Below, piece after piece: positions 28,241-37,164 of a stretch of 64,000 bases of DNA. Source of the stretch: Rhizobium laguerreae. GTDB lineage: Bacteria; Pseudomonadota; Alphaproteobacteria; Rhizobiales; Rhizobiaceae. Numbering within the stretch: the stretch's first letter is position 1; every line of letters starts with the position of its first letter. The position numbers were made by a program, and so were the translations under genes. A model generated the notes under the pieces. That model made no database searches. It was not told where the DNA came from and was given only the letters and a program-made list of their open reading frames with translations. The DNA lies in the NCBI RefSeq assembly GCF_002008165.1, contig NZ_MRDM01000010.1, positions 120,541 to 184,540 of the forward strand, read 5' to 3'.

Positions 28241-30598
28241 TCACTGGCCCATGATCAGATCGAGCAGCGTCGTGCGCCGCGGCTGGACGGAAGAGGTCGT
28301 CTGCGCGCCCCCGACATCCCCAGGCGGAACCATGCCCTCATAGTTCGAACCCCCGCCTTCGGCAATGTCTGCAGGAGGAACCGGGCCATTGCCGGAGCTC
28401 GCCGCCTGCTGCCGGGCAGGCGCTTGCGGATAGCGGTTTGCATTGTCGTCACCGCCGAAGACGCCGGAAATGATGCCGCCGATCGTCGACGGCGGCGCCT
28501 CGGCCGTCATCGGTTGTCCGCTGCCCAGCTGCCCATCGGCCGGTGCCTGCGCCATCGGCTGACCATTGTTCGGATCGGCGATCAACTGGCCGTTGCCGAA
28601 GAGCGGTGCCGGCGAAAGACCCTTGTGGGCGGCGATCATGAATTCCTTCCAGGCCTTGGCCGGCAAGCCGCCGCCGGTCACTTTCTTCATCGGCTTGCCG
28701 TCGTCATTGCCGAACCAGACCCCGGTGGTGAGATTGCTGGTGAAGCCGACGAAGAGCGCGTCGCGCGAATTCTGGGTGGTGCCGGTCTTTCCCGCCGCCT
28801 GCCAGCCGGGGATCTTGGCGCTCTTGCCGGTGCCGTTGTCGATGACACCCATCATCATCGCATCCATCTGGGCGACGATCTGCTCGGACAGCACGCGCGG
28901 CGGGCTGTCATAGGTATTTTCGTAGAGAACCTTGCCCTCGGCGGTCGTCACCCGGCGAATGACGTGCGGCGTCGCCTTGTAGCCGCCGTTCATGAAGGCG
29001 GCATAGGAGGCGGTGAGTTCCATCAGCGACACCTCGGACGTGCCGAGGGCGATCGAGGCGTTCGGCTGCAGCTCGCTTTCGATGCCGAGCCGGTGGGCAA
29101 GCTTGATCACCTGATCCGGCCCGTCATACATCACCAGCTGGGCGGCCACCGTGTTCAGCGACTTGGCAAGCGCGGTCGCCAGCGTCACTTCGCCATTGTA
29201 TTTTTTCTCGTAATTTTCGGGCGTCCAGTCGCCGATCCGGATTGGCGCGTCGTTAAACACCGAATAGGGTGTCAGCCCCTTCTCGAGTGCTGCGGCATAG
29301 ACGAAGGGCTTGAACGAGGAACCCGGCTGGCGTTTGGCCTTGACGGCGCGGTTGAACTGGCTCGTCGCATAGTCCCTGCCGCCGACCAGCGCCCGGATCG
29401 CACCGGTGCCGTCGATCGAGACCAGGGCCGCCTGCGAGGCGTCGAGCTTGCCGCCCTCCTTGTCGAGTACGTCGACCAGCGATTGCTCGGCCTTCTTTTC
29501 CAGCGACTTGTCGATGGTCGTATCGACGATGACGTCTTCCTTGACGTCGCCGATCAGACCCGGCAGCGCGTCCATCACCATGTCGGCGACATAGTGCCCG
29601 GCGCCCGACCAGTAGCTCTTGGCCGAAGCCGGGGTCTGCGACATCGCCGTCTTGACCTCGGAATCGGTGATGAAGCCCTGTTCGCGCATCGCCGCGAGCA
29701 CGAGTTGGGCGCGTGCATTCGCAGCTTCCGCATCGCGGGCCGGCGAAAGCCGCGACGGCGCCTTGAGCAGGCCGGCAAGCACCGCGGCCTCGCCGAGGTT
29801 TACGTCACGCGCCGATTTGTTGAAGTAGCGGCGCGAGGCTGCCTCGACGCCATAGGCGTTCGATCCGAAGAACACCCGGTTGAGATACATCGCCAGGATC
29901 TGGTCCTTGGTGTATTTCTGCTCCAGCCACAGCGAGAGCAGCACCTCCTGCACCTTGCGTTCCAGCGTTCTTTCAGGCGAGAGGAAGAGGTTCTTGGCAA
30001 GCTGCTGGGTCAGCGTCGAGCCACCCTGGACCATGTGGCCAGCGGTGAGGTTGGTCACGATCGCCCGGCCGAGGCCGAGCGGATCGACGCCGAAATGCGA
30101 ATAGAAACGCCGATCCTCGATGGCGATGACGGCTTCCGGAATATAGGGCGACATGTTTTCGAGCGACAGCGCTTCGCCGCCGGTGGCGCCGCGATTGGCG
30201 ATGACGCTGCCGTCGACAGCGGTGATCTTGACGTTCGGCGGCCGCTCCGGGATCGCCCATGTGCTGGCGCTCGGCATGCGCGAGCCATAATAGACCACGA
30301 GCCCGGCAACGCCGATACCGGCCCAGATGAAAAGCACGACGCACCAGTAGATCATGCGGCGCATGAAGCCGAACAACCCGCCGCCTTCACGCTCCCGCGG
30401 CTCGCGCCGTCGCCGGGAGGCGGGGCGCTGCGGCGGGGGTTTCGAGCCGCCGCGGCGCGGAGATCGGCCTCCGGCGATGCGCTCGTCGGCATCCAGCGAG
30501 AATTCGTCATCGTCGCGTGCCGGCCGGCCGCTGAAGGAGGGTTCTATTCTGTCGCCTGATCTGCCTCTGCCTGCCATCGCGGACCGGTCACACCCCAT
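28241..30598 (-). CDS. Class A penicillin-binding protein (bifunctional transglycosylase/transpeptidase)
   Basis: 785 residues, PBP1a type. An Arg/Gly/Pro-rich cytoplasmic lead of about 80 residues is followed by one membrane helix (WCVVLFIWAGIGVAGLVVYY). The glycosyltransferase domain has EDRRFYSHFGVD and QGGSTLTQQLAKNL; the transpeptidase domain has SxxK (GSSFKPFVYA), SxN (AKSLNTVAAQ) and KTG (AGKTGTTQNS). The C-terminal tail is Pro/Gly/Ala rich. It polymerises and cross-links peptidoglycan. The start could also be the ATG at 30577 (MAGRGRSGDR); neither has a strong ribosome site. A CtrA-type box lies 132 bp upstream. Confidence 0.95.
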   Translation of the reverse strand: MGCDRSAMAGRGRSGDRIEPSFSGRPARDDDEFSLDADERIAGGRSPRRGGSKPPPQRPASRRRREPREREGGGLFGFMRRMIYWCVVLFIWAGIGVAGLVVYYGSRMPSASTWAIPERPPNVKITAVDGSVIANRGATGGEALSLENMSPYIPEAVIAIEDRRFYSHFGVDPLGLGRAIVTNLTAGHMVQGGSTLTQQLAKNLFLSPERTLERKVQEVLLSLWLEQKYTKDQILAMYLNRVFFGSNAYGVEAASRRYFNKSARDVNLGEAAVLAGLLKAPSRLSPARDAEAANARAQLVLAAMREQGFITDSEVKTAMSQTPASAKSYWSGAGHYVADMVMDALPGLIGDVKEDVIVDTTIDKSLEKKAEQSLVDVLDKEGGKLDASQAALVSIDGTGAIRALVGGRDYATSQFNRAVKAKRQPGSSFKPFVYAAALEKGLTPYSVFNDAPIRIGDWTPENYEKKYNGEVTLATALAKSLNTVAAQLVMYDGPDQVIKLAHRLGIESELQPNASIALGTSEVSLMELTASYAAFMNGGYKATPHVIRRVTTAEGKVLYENTYDSPPRVLSEQIVAQMDAMMMGVIDNGTGKSAKIPGWQAAGKTGTTQNSRDALFVGFTSNLTTGVWFGNDDGKPMKKVTGGGLPAKAWKEFMIAAHKGLSPAPLFGNGQLIADPNNGQPMAQAPADGQLGSGQPMTAEAPPSTIGGIISGVFGGDDNANRYPQAPARQQAASSGNGPVPPADIAEGGGSNYEGMVPPGDVGGAQTTSSVQPRRTTLLDLIMGQ

Positions 30599-30645
30599 AT
30601 TCGATCGCGAAGTCAGCTTCGCATGACGGCGCTCTTCTCCAGCGC

Positions 30646-30695
30646 CGCGCGTCTTTTCAGGCGCGCAAAGGACGCTGGAGCACTTTGAGTGCCGC
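30646..30695. repeat. Dispersed palindromic repeat (AGCGC...GGACGCT type)
   Basis: CAGCGCCGCGCGTCTTTTCAGGCGCGC-AAAGGACGCTG, with nested pairing GCGCGTC/GGCGCGC and CAGCG/CGCTG, then GAGCACTTTGAG. Shares almost its whole length with 55905-55955. Confidence 0.65.
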
Positions 30696-30729
30696 CGTGA
30701 TCACCCGACTGAACTGTAAATGCGGCGAT

Positions 30730-30744
30730 TTAACGGGGTGTTAA
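30730..30744. promoter_or_regulatory. CtrA-type box
   Basis: TTAA-CGGGGTG-TTAA matches the cell-cycle regulator CtrA consensus TTAA-N7-TTAA. It lies in the gap between the PBP gene (start 30598) and the 73-residue gene, so it could serve the PBP gene. Confidence 0.45.
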
Positions 30745-30775
30745 TAATGGAAAGCAAAGCAGATCGCGCCGCTTG

Positions 30776-30997
30776 TCAAAACTGGCGGGCTTCGTAATCG
30801 TCGAGCGTTTCCGGGTCCTGCTTATATTCCCACTCGCCCAGATGAAGGCGGCGCCAGATCTGGCCGGAAGGGTTGAGGTTCGCCCCATCGGTAAGGCGTA
30901 CAGGCAGGATCGGGTTGTGTTTATGCCATATGGTAACATCTATGGCGGCCGCCCGAGGGGCGAAAAGCCCGAAGAAAGCCAGGTAGTCTTGCGTCAT
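30776..30997 (-). CDS. Small protein of unknown function
   Basis: 73 residues, ATG at 30997 with GAGG ten bases upstream. MTQDYLAFFGLFAPRAAAID, then VTIWHKHNPILPVRLTDGAN and a C-terminal half with RRLHLGEWEYKQDPETLDDYE. Composition with Trp, His and Tyr spread through the chain looks like a real soluble protein rather than a chance frame. No domain recognised. It is on the same strand as the PBP gene, 178 bp upstream of it. Confidence 0.6.
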   Translation of the reverse strand: MTQDYLAFFGLFAPRAAAIDVTIWHKHNPILPVRLTDGANLNPSGQIWRRLHLGEWEYKQDPETLDDYEARQF

Positions 30998-31222
30998 CAG
31001 GGTCCAGCCTCGAACGGATCAAGATTGATCCGCAACTTCACAAAAATGCAATAAACAATCCCGCAAAACAAGAGCATCGCGGTGGCCTCACCTCAAATTG
31101 TCGGTGACCGCATTCTAGGGTCGATGCTTCCCCTGTCTAGCGCTCGCCGGCGAAGCAGCATGCGTCATGAAAACAAAAACCTGAGGTGCGTCACGTGAAT
31201 CACGTGCGATACGACGCCATTA

Positions 31223-31328
31223 CCAAGCCATGCGCCTTTTCGAGAGGCGTAAATGACGCTGTAACACTTTGAATTACTGCACAATTCTTTCCTTAAGTCG
31301 ATTCCGATTCAAGGAATTATGCAGAAGG
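31223..31328. repeat. Dispersed palindromic repeat, long variant
   Basis: ATGCGCCTTTTCGAGAGGCGTAAATGACGCTGTAACACTTTGAATT, then the inverted pair AATTCtttCCTTAAGTCG / CGATTcAAGGAATT. Same family as 55905-56010, which is more perfect. The rest of the gap 30998-31522 shows no gene I can support. Confidence 0.6.
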
Positions 31329-31522
31329 TGGAACCAATAGGCTTCGCGATTGTTTATGAAGAAGCGGGACAACCCCTCACGTCCCGCGAATGATCGGCCG
31401 TCTCCCCTCAACGCGTGCCGATCGACATCAGGCCCGGTGCATCCCCCCAAGGGAGCGCCGGGCTTTTTCTTGGGTGTTTGCCCTTGGAACCTCGGAAGAG
31501 GACGGCGCTGCCGTCCCCCTTC

Positions 31523-32206
31523 TCATTCGTCGCAGGAGGGATCGCCGGGGCGGCAATCAAAATCCCTACGGTCTGGCCTGCGGTCATCGCCCCTGCGGTC
31601 GTCCCCTTGCCGGTCACCTCTTTGGAGATCGCCCCTTTGCAGATCGCCCCGTTGCCGATCGCCCCGTTGATTGTCGTCGCGCCAGTCACGATCTCGGTCG
31701 CGCCCATCTCGGTCGCGATCCCGCTCACGCCAGCTCCGGTCGCGATCCCGGTTATCCCGATCGCGGTCGCGATCTCGATTGTCGCGGTCGCGGTAGTAAT
31801 AGTCCGGGCCGCGGCTCCAGCGGTCACGTTCGCGATAGAAATCGCGGTTGCGGTAGTAGCGGTCCCAATAATTGTCGACGCTGAAGCGAATCATCGGAAT
31901 GCCGAGCGGGCGGTAATATTGCGGACCGACATAGACGCGGCGCTGCTGATAGAGGGCCTGCACGTACTGGCCGGAAACCCAGCCGCGGCCGCCGTAGAAC
32001 TCGACGTCGCACCAGTTGACGTCGGAAAGGCATCCGCGAATCTCGATGGAAGAACCGGCCGGGATGACCGCGACGGCAGGATAACGGGTACTTGGACCCG
32101 CACGCATGTTGACGTTCGCCGTCGAGTAGCCCTCGGCAGCCTCCGCTATGGCAGGCGCCAGCATAAGCAGGCCGGCGGCTGCGATTTTAACAAAGAGATT
32201 TTTCAC
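31523..32206 (-). CDS. Secreted SH3-domain protein with an Arg/Asp repeat tail
   Basis: 227 residues. Signal peptide (KIAAAGLLMLAPAIAEA, cleavage near 24), one SH3_3 domain at about 25-90 (STANVNMRAGPSTRYPAVAV, NWCDVEFYGGRGWVSGQYVQ), then a Tyr/Arg segment and about 100 residues of highly charged repeats (DRDNRDRDRDRDNRDRD, QRGDRQRGDLQRGDLQRGD), ending with two cysteines (DCRPGDPSCDE). The SH3 part probably binds cell wall; the tail is likely disordered. Tail length probably varies between strains because its DNA is repetitive. Confidence 0.88.
   Translation of the reverse strand: MKNLFVKIAAAGLLMLAPAIAEAAEGYSTANVNMRAGPSTRYPAVAVIPAGSSIEIRGCLSDVNWCDVEFYGGRGWVSGQYVQALYQQRRVYVGPQYYRPLGIPMIRFSVDNYWDRYYRNRDFYRERDRWSRGPDYYYRDRDNRDRDRDRDNRDRDRSWRERDRDRDGRDRDRDWRDDNQRGDRQRGDLQRGDLQRGDRQGDDRRGDDRRPDRRDFDCRPGDPSCDE
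31590..31840. repeat. Low-complexity Arg/Asp codon repeats
   Basis: Imperfect short tandem repeats inside the SH3 gene: CGATCGCGGTCGCGAT-like units at about 31740-31800 and TCGCCCC/GATCGCC units at about 31625-31670. They encode the DR/RGD-rich tail. Confidence 0.75.
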
Positions 32207-32388
32207 GCTTCTCAGTCCTTGTTGGCACGTTTTTCAGGCAGCGTTTGGCGGCGTTTCAATGGCATATGCCACTGAAACAAAAGATAGAGCGATCGCCCGC
32301 AGGTGTTTAGGGCGGTGTCATTCATCTTATCTTTCAATGGCTTATATGTTGCTCGCGATGAACGCAGCTTGAACGGCGAAATGTCAGT

Positions 32389-32553
32389 CAGCGCTCGGAG
32401 CCGCGAGTGGTGCTTCCGACAAGGGCGGTACTGTTAACGGCCCGTTAACCTTTCGGCGGCAGTCTCATTGCAATACCTGCTTGCTCCTTGACCACGGATG
32501 AACTGGCACTGAGGTGAGCGGATGACGAAAGGCCGGGTCGAACCGGCCTTTTT
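32389..32553 (+). ncRNA. Candidate small RNA or very small gene (element B)
   Basis: Plus-strand stretch ending at a strong terminator although no plus-strand gene lies upstream for about 12 kb. It holds a CtrA-type palindrome (32433-32449) and TGACCACGGATGAACTGGCA (32489-32508), identical to element A. In the corresponding frame it encodes TTDELALR-stop, compared with TTDELAAS-stop in element A. The start given is arbitrary. Confidence 0.35.
32433..32449. promoter_or_regulatory. CtrA-type box (perfect palindrome)
   Basis: GTTAACGG-C-CCGTTAAC, which includes TTAA-CGGCCCG-TTAAC, an exact CtrA full site (TTAA-N7-TTAAC). It stands about 56 bp before the 20-base sequence shared with element A. 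Confidence 0.5.
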
Positions 32554-32560
32554 GTTTTTT
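32528..32560 (+). terminator. Rho-independent terminator on the plus strand, without a known gene before it
   Basis: AAAGGCCGG-GTCGAA-CCGGCCTTT followed by TTGTTTTTT. The T-run is on the plus side; the convergent M20 peptidase gene ends at 32596 on the minus strand and may also use the stem. Confidence 0.85.
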
Positions 32561-32595
32561 GCGATTTTGCTTGGCACGCCGGCATGGCAGGCCGT

Positions 32596-33984
32596 TCAGG
32601 CAGCGAGCGCCTGAAGGATCCGCACCCAGGAGCGGATGCCCTTGTGGTAGGAGATAAGCTCGTATTTCTCGTTCGGCGAGTGGATGCGATCGTCGCTGAG
32701 GCCGAAGCCGACGAGCAGCGATTCCATGCCGAGCATCTTCTGGAAATCGCCGACGATGGGGATCGACCCACCCATGCCGATGACGATGGCGGGTTTCGGC
32801 CACTCGTCGGAAAGCGCGTTCTTCGCCTTGGTGAGAACAGGCGAATCATAGGAGAGATGAATCGCCGGCGAGCCGCCATGCGGATGGAACTCGACCGAGC
32901 AATCGGCGGGAATCTTCGCGCTGATATAGCTGCGGAAAGCCTCGCGGATGGCGGCCGGATCCTGCGTGCCGACGAGGCGGAACGAAACCTTCGCCGAAGC
33001 CTTGGCGGCGATCACCGTCTTGAAGCCTTCGCCGGTATAGCCACCCCAGATACCGTTGATTTCGGCGGTCGGCCGTGCCCAGGTGAGTTCCAGCACCGAG
33101 CGGCCTTTTTCACCCGATGGAATGGAAAGGCCGACTTCGCCGAGGAAGCTCTCCGCGGTCTTGCCGAGCGTCTCCCATGACGCCTTGATGTTGTCGGGCG
33201 TTTCCTCGACGCCGTCATAAAAGCCGTCAAGCGTGATGCGCCCCGTCTCGTCGTGCAGTCCGGCAAGAGCCTCGACGAGAATATGGATCGGATTGGCGGC
33301 CGCGCCGCCGAAAAGACCGGAATGGAGGTCGCGGTCGGCGGCCGTCACGACCACTTCCTCGCCGACGAGGCCGCGCAGCGCTGCGGCGATTGCCGGCGTG
33401 TCGCGGTCCCACATGCCGGTATCGCAGACCAGCGCATAATCGGCCTTGAGCTCGGCGGCATTGGCTTCGAGGAAGGGCTTCAGGGAGGGCGAGCCGGACT
33501 CCTCCTCGCCCTCGAAGAGGATGGTGACGCGGCAGGGAAGCGCGCCGTTGATCTCCTTATAGGCGCGGCAAGCCTCGACGAAGGTCATCAACTGGCCTTT
33601 GTCGTCGGAGGTGCCGCGGCCGGTCAGGATCTTGCGGCCCTCGCCGACATCCTTGATCGATGGCTCGAAGGGGTCGTTTTCCCAGAGCTCGATCGGGTCG
33701 ACCGGCTGAACGTCGTAATGGCCGTAGAAGAGAACATGCGGCGCATCGGCGGAAGCGCCGGCATGGTGGGCGACCACCATCGGATGGCCAGGCGTATCGC
33801 GCACGGAGGCCGCAAAGCCGAGCGTCCCGAGATAGCTGACGAGCCATTCGGCGGCCTTTTGGCATTCGGCTTTATAGGCGGGGTCGGTGGAAATCGACTG
33901 GATGCGCAGAAGCTCGAACAGCCTTTCGAGACTCGTGGAAAGGTTCTGATCCGCGCGCGCAAGCACCTGTTGTACATCCGTCAT
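32596..33984 (-). CDS. M20-family metallopeptidase (dipeptidase-like)
   Basis: 462 residues from ATG 33984, preceded by AAGGAG at seven bases. The dizinc-site motifs are HVLFYGHYDVQPVDP (His and Asp), GTSDDKGQLM (bridging Asp) and the catalytic glutamates in FEGEEESGSPS; a dimerisation domain is inserted in the middle (GGAAANPIHILVEALAGLHD). The CNDP-like M20 group removes residues from small peptides or deacylates amino acids in the cytoplasm. It is a single gene, divergent from the GGDEF-EAL gene. Confidence 0.92.
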   Translation of the reverse strand: MTDVQQVLARADQNLSTSLERLFELLRIQSISTDPAYKAECQKAAEWLVSYLGTLGFAASVRDTPGHPMVVAHHAGASADAPHVLFYGHYDVQPVDPIELWENDPFEPSIKDVGEGRKILTGRGTSDDKGQLMTFVEACRAYKEINGALPCRVTILFEGEEESGSPSLKPFLEANAAELKADYALVCDTGMWDRDTPAIAAALRGLVGEEVVVTAADRDLHSGLFGGAAANPIHILVEALAGLHDETGRITLDGFYDGVEETPDNIKASWETLGKTAESFLGEVGLSIPSGEKGRSVLELTWARPTAEINGIWGGYTGEGFKTVIAAKASAKVSFRLVGTQDPAAIREAFRSYISAKIPADCSVEFHPHGGSPAIHLSYDSPVLTKAKNALSDEWPKPAIVIGMGGSIPIVGDFQKMLGMESLLVGFGLSDDRIHSPNEKYELISYHKGIRSWVRILQALAA

Positions 33985-34197
33985 TTTCGACTCCTTTTTG
34001 AAATTCGGCCGGACGATAGACCAAACCCGAAAGGCAGGCGAGGCGGAAAAAACGAAAATCGGCGGTGCGAAAGACGCCCAGGTCAGTATCGGGGTCAAGA
34101 ATATCGCCGAACATTATAGAAGAAGTTTCTAATTCAATTTACAGTTATTTAGTACAACCTCGATAGCCTGATCGAATTCAGCTGTTCGGGGGGACGG

Positions 34198-36585
34198 ATG
34201 TTTTCGATCATCACATGTATTCGCGACGATCACGATTGGCGCCTGGTGCTTCTGGCTGCCGCAGTTTGTCTGATCGGCGCGATGGCAGCGATGCTGCCGC
34301 TTTCCCGCGCCCAAGGATGCGATGCCGGGCGGCGCAAGCTCTGGATCGGGGCCGCGGCGTTCGCCTTCGGCACCGGCGTTTGGGCAACCCACTTCATCGC
34401 GATGCTGGCCTATGACGGCGGCATGCCGATCAGCTATCAGCTGGGCCTGACGGCGCTGTCCTTCCTCCTGTCGGTTGTCGGCTCATGGGCCGCGATCCTC
34501 GTCGCTTCGCAAAGCCGCTGCAGATTTTCGCGCATCCGCGGCGGCATCCTGATGGCGCTCGGCATCGCCGCGATGCATCTGACCGGCATGCAGGCGATCC
34601 AGACCCAAGCGGTAATCGTCTACGACCCCTATATGACGTTGAGTGCGGTTCTCGCAGGAGCGCTGTTGTCAAGCGCCGCCTTCCACGCCTTTTTCGAATT
34701 GAAGGGACCGAGGCGGCTCCTCGCTTCGTCGATCACTTTCGTCTTCGCGATCTGCGCGCTCCATTTTATCTCGATGGCTAGCATCACGCTCGTGCCGGAT
34801 CCCGGCAAAGAGCTTCCGGCAACGGTGCTCGACGCCAGCCTGCTTGCTGCGATCGTCGTGGTGGCGGCGACGACGCTCATTCTGATGGCGCTCGCGGTGG
34901 TCTATATCGAAAGTCACGTGACGGATCTGAGAGGGCTCGCGAATGCCTCGCAGGAAGGGCTGCTGATTCTGCGGGAAGGCAGGATCATCGACGCCAACGA
35001 ACGTTTCCAGGAACTCTCCGGCTGGAAGCTTGCCGATCTTGCCGGCAAGGCGCCCTCTGCTGTTTTGGGCGCCGTCCAGGGACAGAACAGGCTCGGCGAG
35101 ACGCTGCTCAACACCAGGAACGGCAAGGAGACCGCCGTCGAAGTGAACACAAGCAGGATCGTCTATCGCGGGCACAATTGCGACGTTCTGGCGGTGCGCG
35201 ATCTCAGTGAGCGCAGACAGGCCGAGGAAATGATCGAACATCTCGCCCACCACGATGTTCTCACCGATCTTCCGAACCGATCATTGTTCGACACGCGCAT
35301 CCGCCAGGCGCTGCAAATGGCCGAACGAAAGAACGGCGAGGTTGCCCTCCTCTATATCGATCTCGATCGCTTCAAGACCGTCAACGACGTTTTCGGCCAC
35401 GCCGAGGGTGACCGAATTCTCTGCAAGGTCGCCTCTATCCTGCGTCGCGTGACTGATGAAAGTGATACGATCGCCCGCCTCGGGGGCGATGAATTTGCCA
35501 TCATCCAGCCCTCCGGACAGCAGCCGGCGGCAGCGCAGAAGCTCGCGGCCGTGATCCTCGACGAATTCGCCGTCGAGATGGATACGGCACGCGACCCGAC
35601 CGCCGTCGGCGTCAGCCTTGGCATCGCCATTTATCCGGCCGACGGCAGCGATGCAGACGAGATCTGCAACAACGCTGATATCGCGCTCTACCGGGTCAAG
35701 CACGGTGGCCGCGGCAAGGCCTGTTTTTTCGATGCGGAAATGGACGAGGCCACACGAGCCCGCCGCCTGATCGAAAGCGAACTGCGCCACGCCATCACTC
35801 GCCATCAGATCCATCTCAGCTATCAGCCAATTCTCGATGCACATAGCGGCGTGATCAGCGGTTACGAGGCCTTGATGCGCTGGAACCGGCCGGGCCACGG
35901 CATATGCGAACCGGACGTCTTCATTCCGATCGCCGAGGAAAGCGGGTCGATAGTCCAACTCGGGGAATGGGTGCTGCAGCAGGCCTGCTCGGAGGCCGCT
36001 CGCTGGCCGCATCCGCTGACGATTGCCGTCAACGTCTCGCCGGTGCAGTTCATGCTGCCGAACCTGGCCGAGCGAATCGAAACAATCCTCGAGGAAACGC
36101 GGCTCGCGCCAGATCGGCTGGAAATTGAAATCACCGAGGCCGCTCTCTTCCGTGATCGCGATCGGGTGATGACCACGCTGCAGCGTCTGCGCAGTCTGGG
36201 AGTTCACATCGTCATGGACGACTTCGGCACCGGTTATTCCTCCCTTTCCAACCTGCGAACTTTCCCTTTCGACAAGATCAAGGTCGACCGCAGCTTCACC
36301 GGCATGCTGGAGCATGATGCGGCGGCGCGGTCGATCGTGCGCGCAATCATCGGCCTCGGTCACAGTCTCGGCATGCCTGTTGTGACGGAGGGCGTCGAAA
36401 CCGAGACGCAGCGCCGGATCGTCGTCGAAGAAGGCTGCGCGCAGGTACAAGGTTTTTTGCTCGGCAAGCCGGATATCGAGCCGAGCATCAAGTTCGCCGC
36501 CCGCAGAAACTTCCTGTCTCCGACGGCTGACGCCGACGCGCTGCAGATATCGCGGTGGCGACCTACGCGTCTTGCCTGCGAGTAA
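34198..36585 (+). CDS. MHYT-PAS-GGDEF-EAL cyclic-di-GMP signalling protein
   Basis: 795 residues. The N-terminal 230 residues hold seven membrane helices with three MHYT-type motifs (ATHFIAMLAY, AAMHLTGMQAI, ALHFISMASI), thought to bind a metal and sense gases. A PAS-like domain (about 245-345, GLLILREGRIIDANERFQEL) leads to a GGDEF domain with an intact GGDEF active site and an EAL domain with YEALMRWNRPG, EITEAALF and DDFGTGYSSLSNL. Both synthesis and hydrolysis motifs look functional, so the net direction cannot be predicted. It should link a membrane signal to motility, polysaccharide or biofilm control. Confidence 0.95.
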   Translation: MFSIITCIRDDHDWRLVLLAAAVCLIGAMAAMLPLSRAQGCDAGRRKLWIGAAAFAFGTGVWATHFIAMLAYDGGMPISYQLGLTALSFLLSVVGSWAAILVASQSRCRFSRIRGGILMALGIAAMHLTGMQAIQTQAVIVYDPYMTLSAVLAGALLSSAAFHAFFELKGPRRLLASSITFVFAICALHFISMASITLVPDPGKELPATVLDASLLAAIVVVAATTLILMALAVVYIESHVTDLRGLANASQEGLLILREGRIIDANERFQELSGWKLADLAGKAPSAVLGAVQGQNRLGETLLNTRNGKETAVEVNTSRIVYRGHNCDVLAVRDLSERRQAEEMIEHLAHHDVLTDLPNRSLFDTRIRQALQMAERKNGEVALLYIDLDRFKTVNDVFGHAEGDRILCKVASILRRVTDESDTIARLGGDEFAIIQPSGQQPAAAQKLAAVILDEFAVEMDTARDPTAVGVSLGIAIYPADGSDADEICNNADIALYRVKHGGRGKACFFDAEMDEATRARRLIESELRHAITRHQIHLSYQPILDAHSGVISGYEALMRWNRPGHGICEPDVFIPIAEESGSIVQLGEWVLQQACSEAARWPHPLTIAVNVSPVQFMLPNLAERIETILEETRLAPDRLEIEITEAALFRDRDRVMTTLQRLRSLGVHIVMDDFGTGYSSLSNLRTFPFDKIKVDRSFTGMLEHDAAARSIVRAIIGLGHSLGMPVVTEGVETETQRRIVVEEGCAQVQGFLLGKPDIEPSIKFAARRNFLSPTADADALQISRWRPTRLACE

Positions 36586-36591
36586 TCTGGG

Positions 36592-37023
36592 TCAAAGCGC
36601 CTTGGCGTTTTCCAGAAGCCGGCGGATATATTCAAGCGTCAGCTCGCGCTCGAAAACCCGAAACCCTTTAAACAGCGCAAGATCGGCCTCACGCGCGGTC
36701 TCGATCGCCTCGGCCTCCATGGCGCGGGCTCTCGGCGTCAGGAAGAGCAGTTGCGCCCGCTTGTCGGATGGATGCGGCCGGCGTTCGATTAGGCCGTCGC
36801 GGACCATGCGCGAAAGCGTATTGGCCATGGTCGCCTGCTCGATATCGACCCGCTCGAGAAGCTGTTTCTGGGTCAGCCCGTCCTCGGCCCAGAGTTCCAG
36901 CAGAATGGGGAACTGCCCAGGAGAAAAACCGAGCCCGACCGCGCGCTGGTGCAGCGAGCGGGCAAAACCCTTCGCCAGCTGGCTGGCAAGGTAGGCTCCC
37001 GAATCCATGCGGTTAAATCCCAT
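36592..37023 (-). CDS. MarR-family transcriptional regulator
   Basis: 143 residues. The winged helix is clear: LWAEDGLTQKQLLERVDIEQ, ATMANTLSRMVRDGLIERRP, then the wing HPSDKRAQLLFLTPRARAME. Long N- and C-terminal helices form the dimer. It ends seven bases from the convergent GGDEF-EAL stop. No effector or target gene is adjacent, and the ligand is unknown. Confidence 0.92.
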   Translation of the reverse strand: MGFNRMDSGAYLASQLAKGFARSLHQRAVGLGFSPGQFPILLELWAEDGLTQKQLLERVDIEQATMANTLSRMVRDGLIERRPHPSDKRAQLLFLTPRARAMEAEAIETAREADLALFKGFRVFERELTLEYIRRLLENAKAL

Positions 37024-37122
37024 GATTGCAAGTTAGGCTCAAAACCATGCCGGAGACAATGCAGCAAATCGCATACGATGCTCCATAACATGCAAGCGGC
37101 GATCAGAATTTCGAGTGTCTCG

Positions 37123-37164
37123 AAAAAACAAAAATCGCCATGGCCTGGAGGTTGGCCATGGCGA
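37123..37164 (-). terminator. Rho-independent terminator with CCUCC loop
   Basis: Minus strand TCGCCATGGCC-AACCTCCA-GGCCATGGCGA followed by TTTTTGTTTTTT: an 11-base stem and a long T-run. Read from the plus strand there is no T-run. It is about 100 bp from the MarR start codon and so ends a separate minus-strand transcript. Confidence 0.85.

Noticed and set aside
28145-30559. Plus-strand open frame of about 800 codons opposite the penicillin-binding protein
   Set aside because: It mirrors a well-supported gene, shows Arg/His/Asp-rich composition and starts in a dispersed repeat.
31590-31840. Regular short repeats that could suggest a CRISPR array
   Set aside because: Units are only 6-18 bases, without unique spacers of constant length, and are in frame in an SH3 gene.
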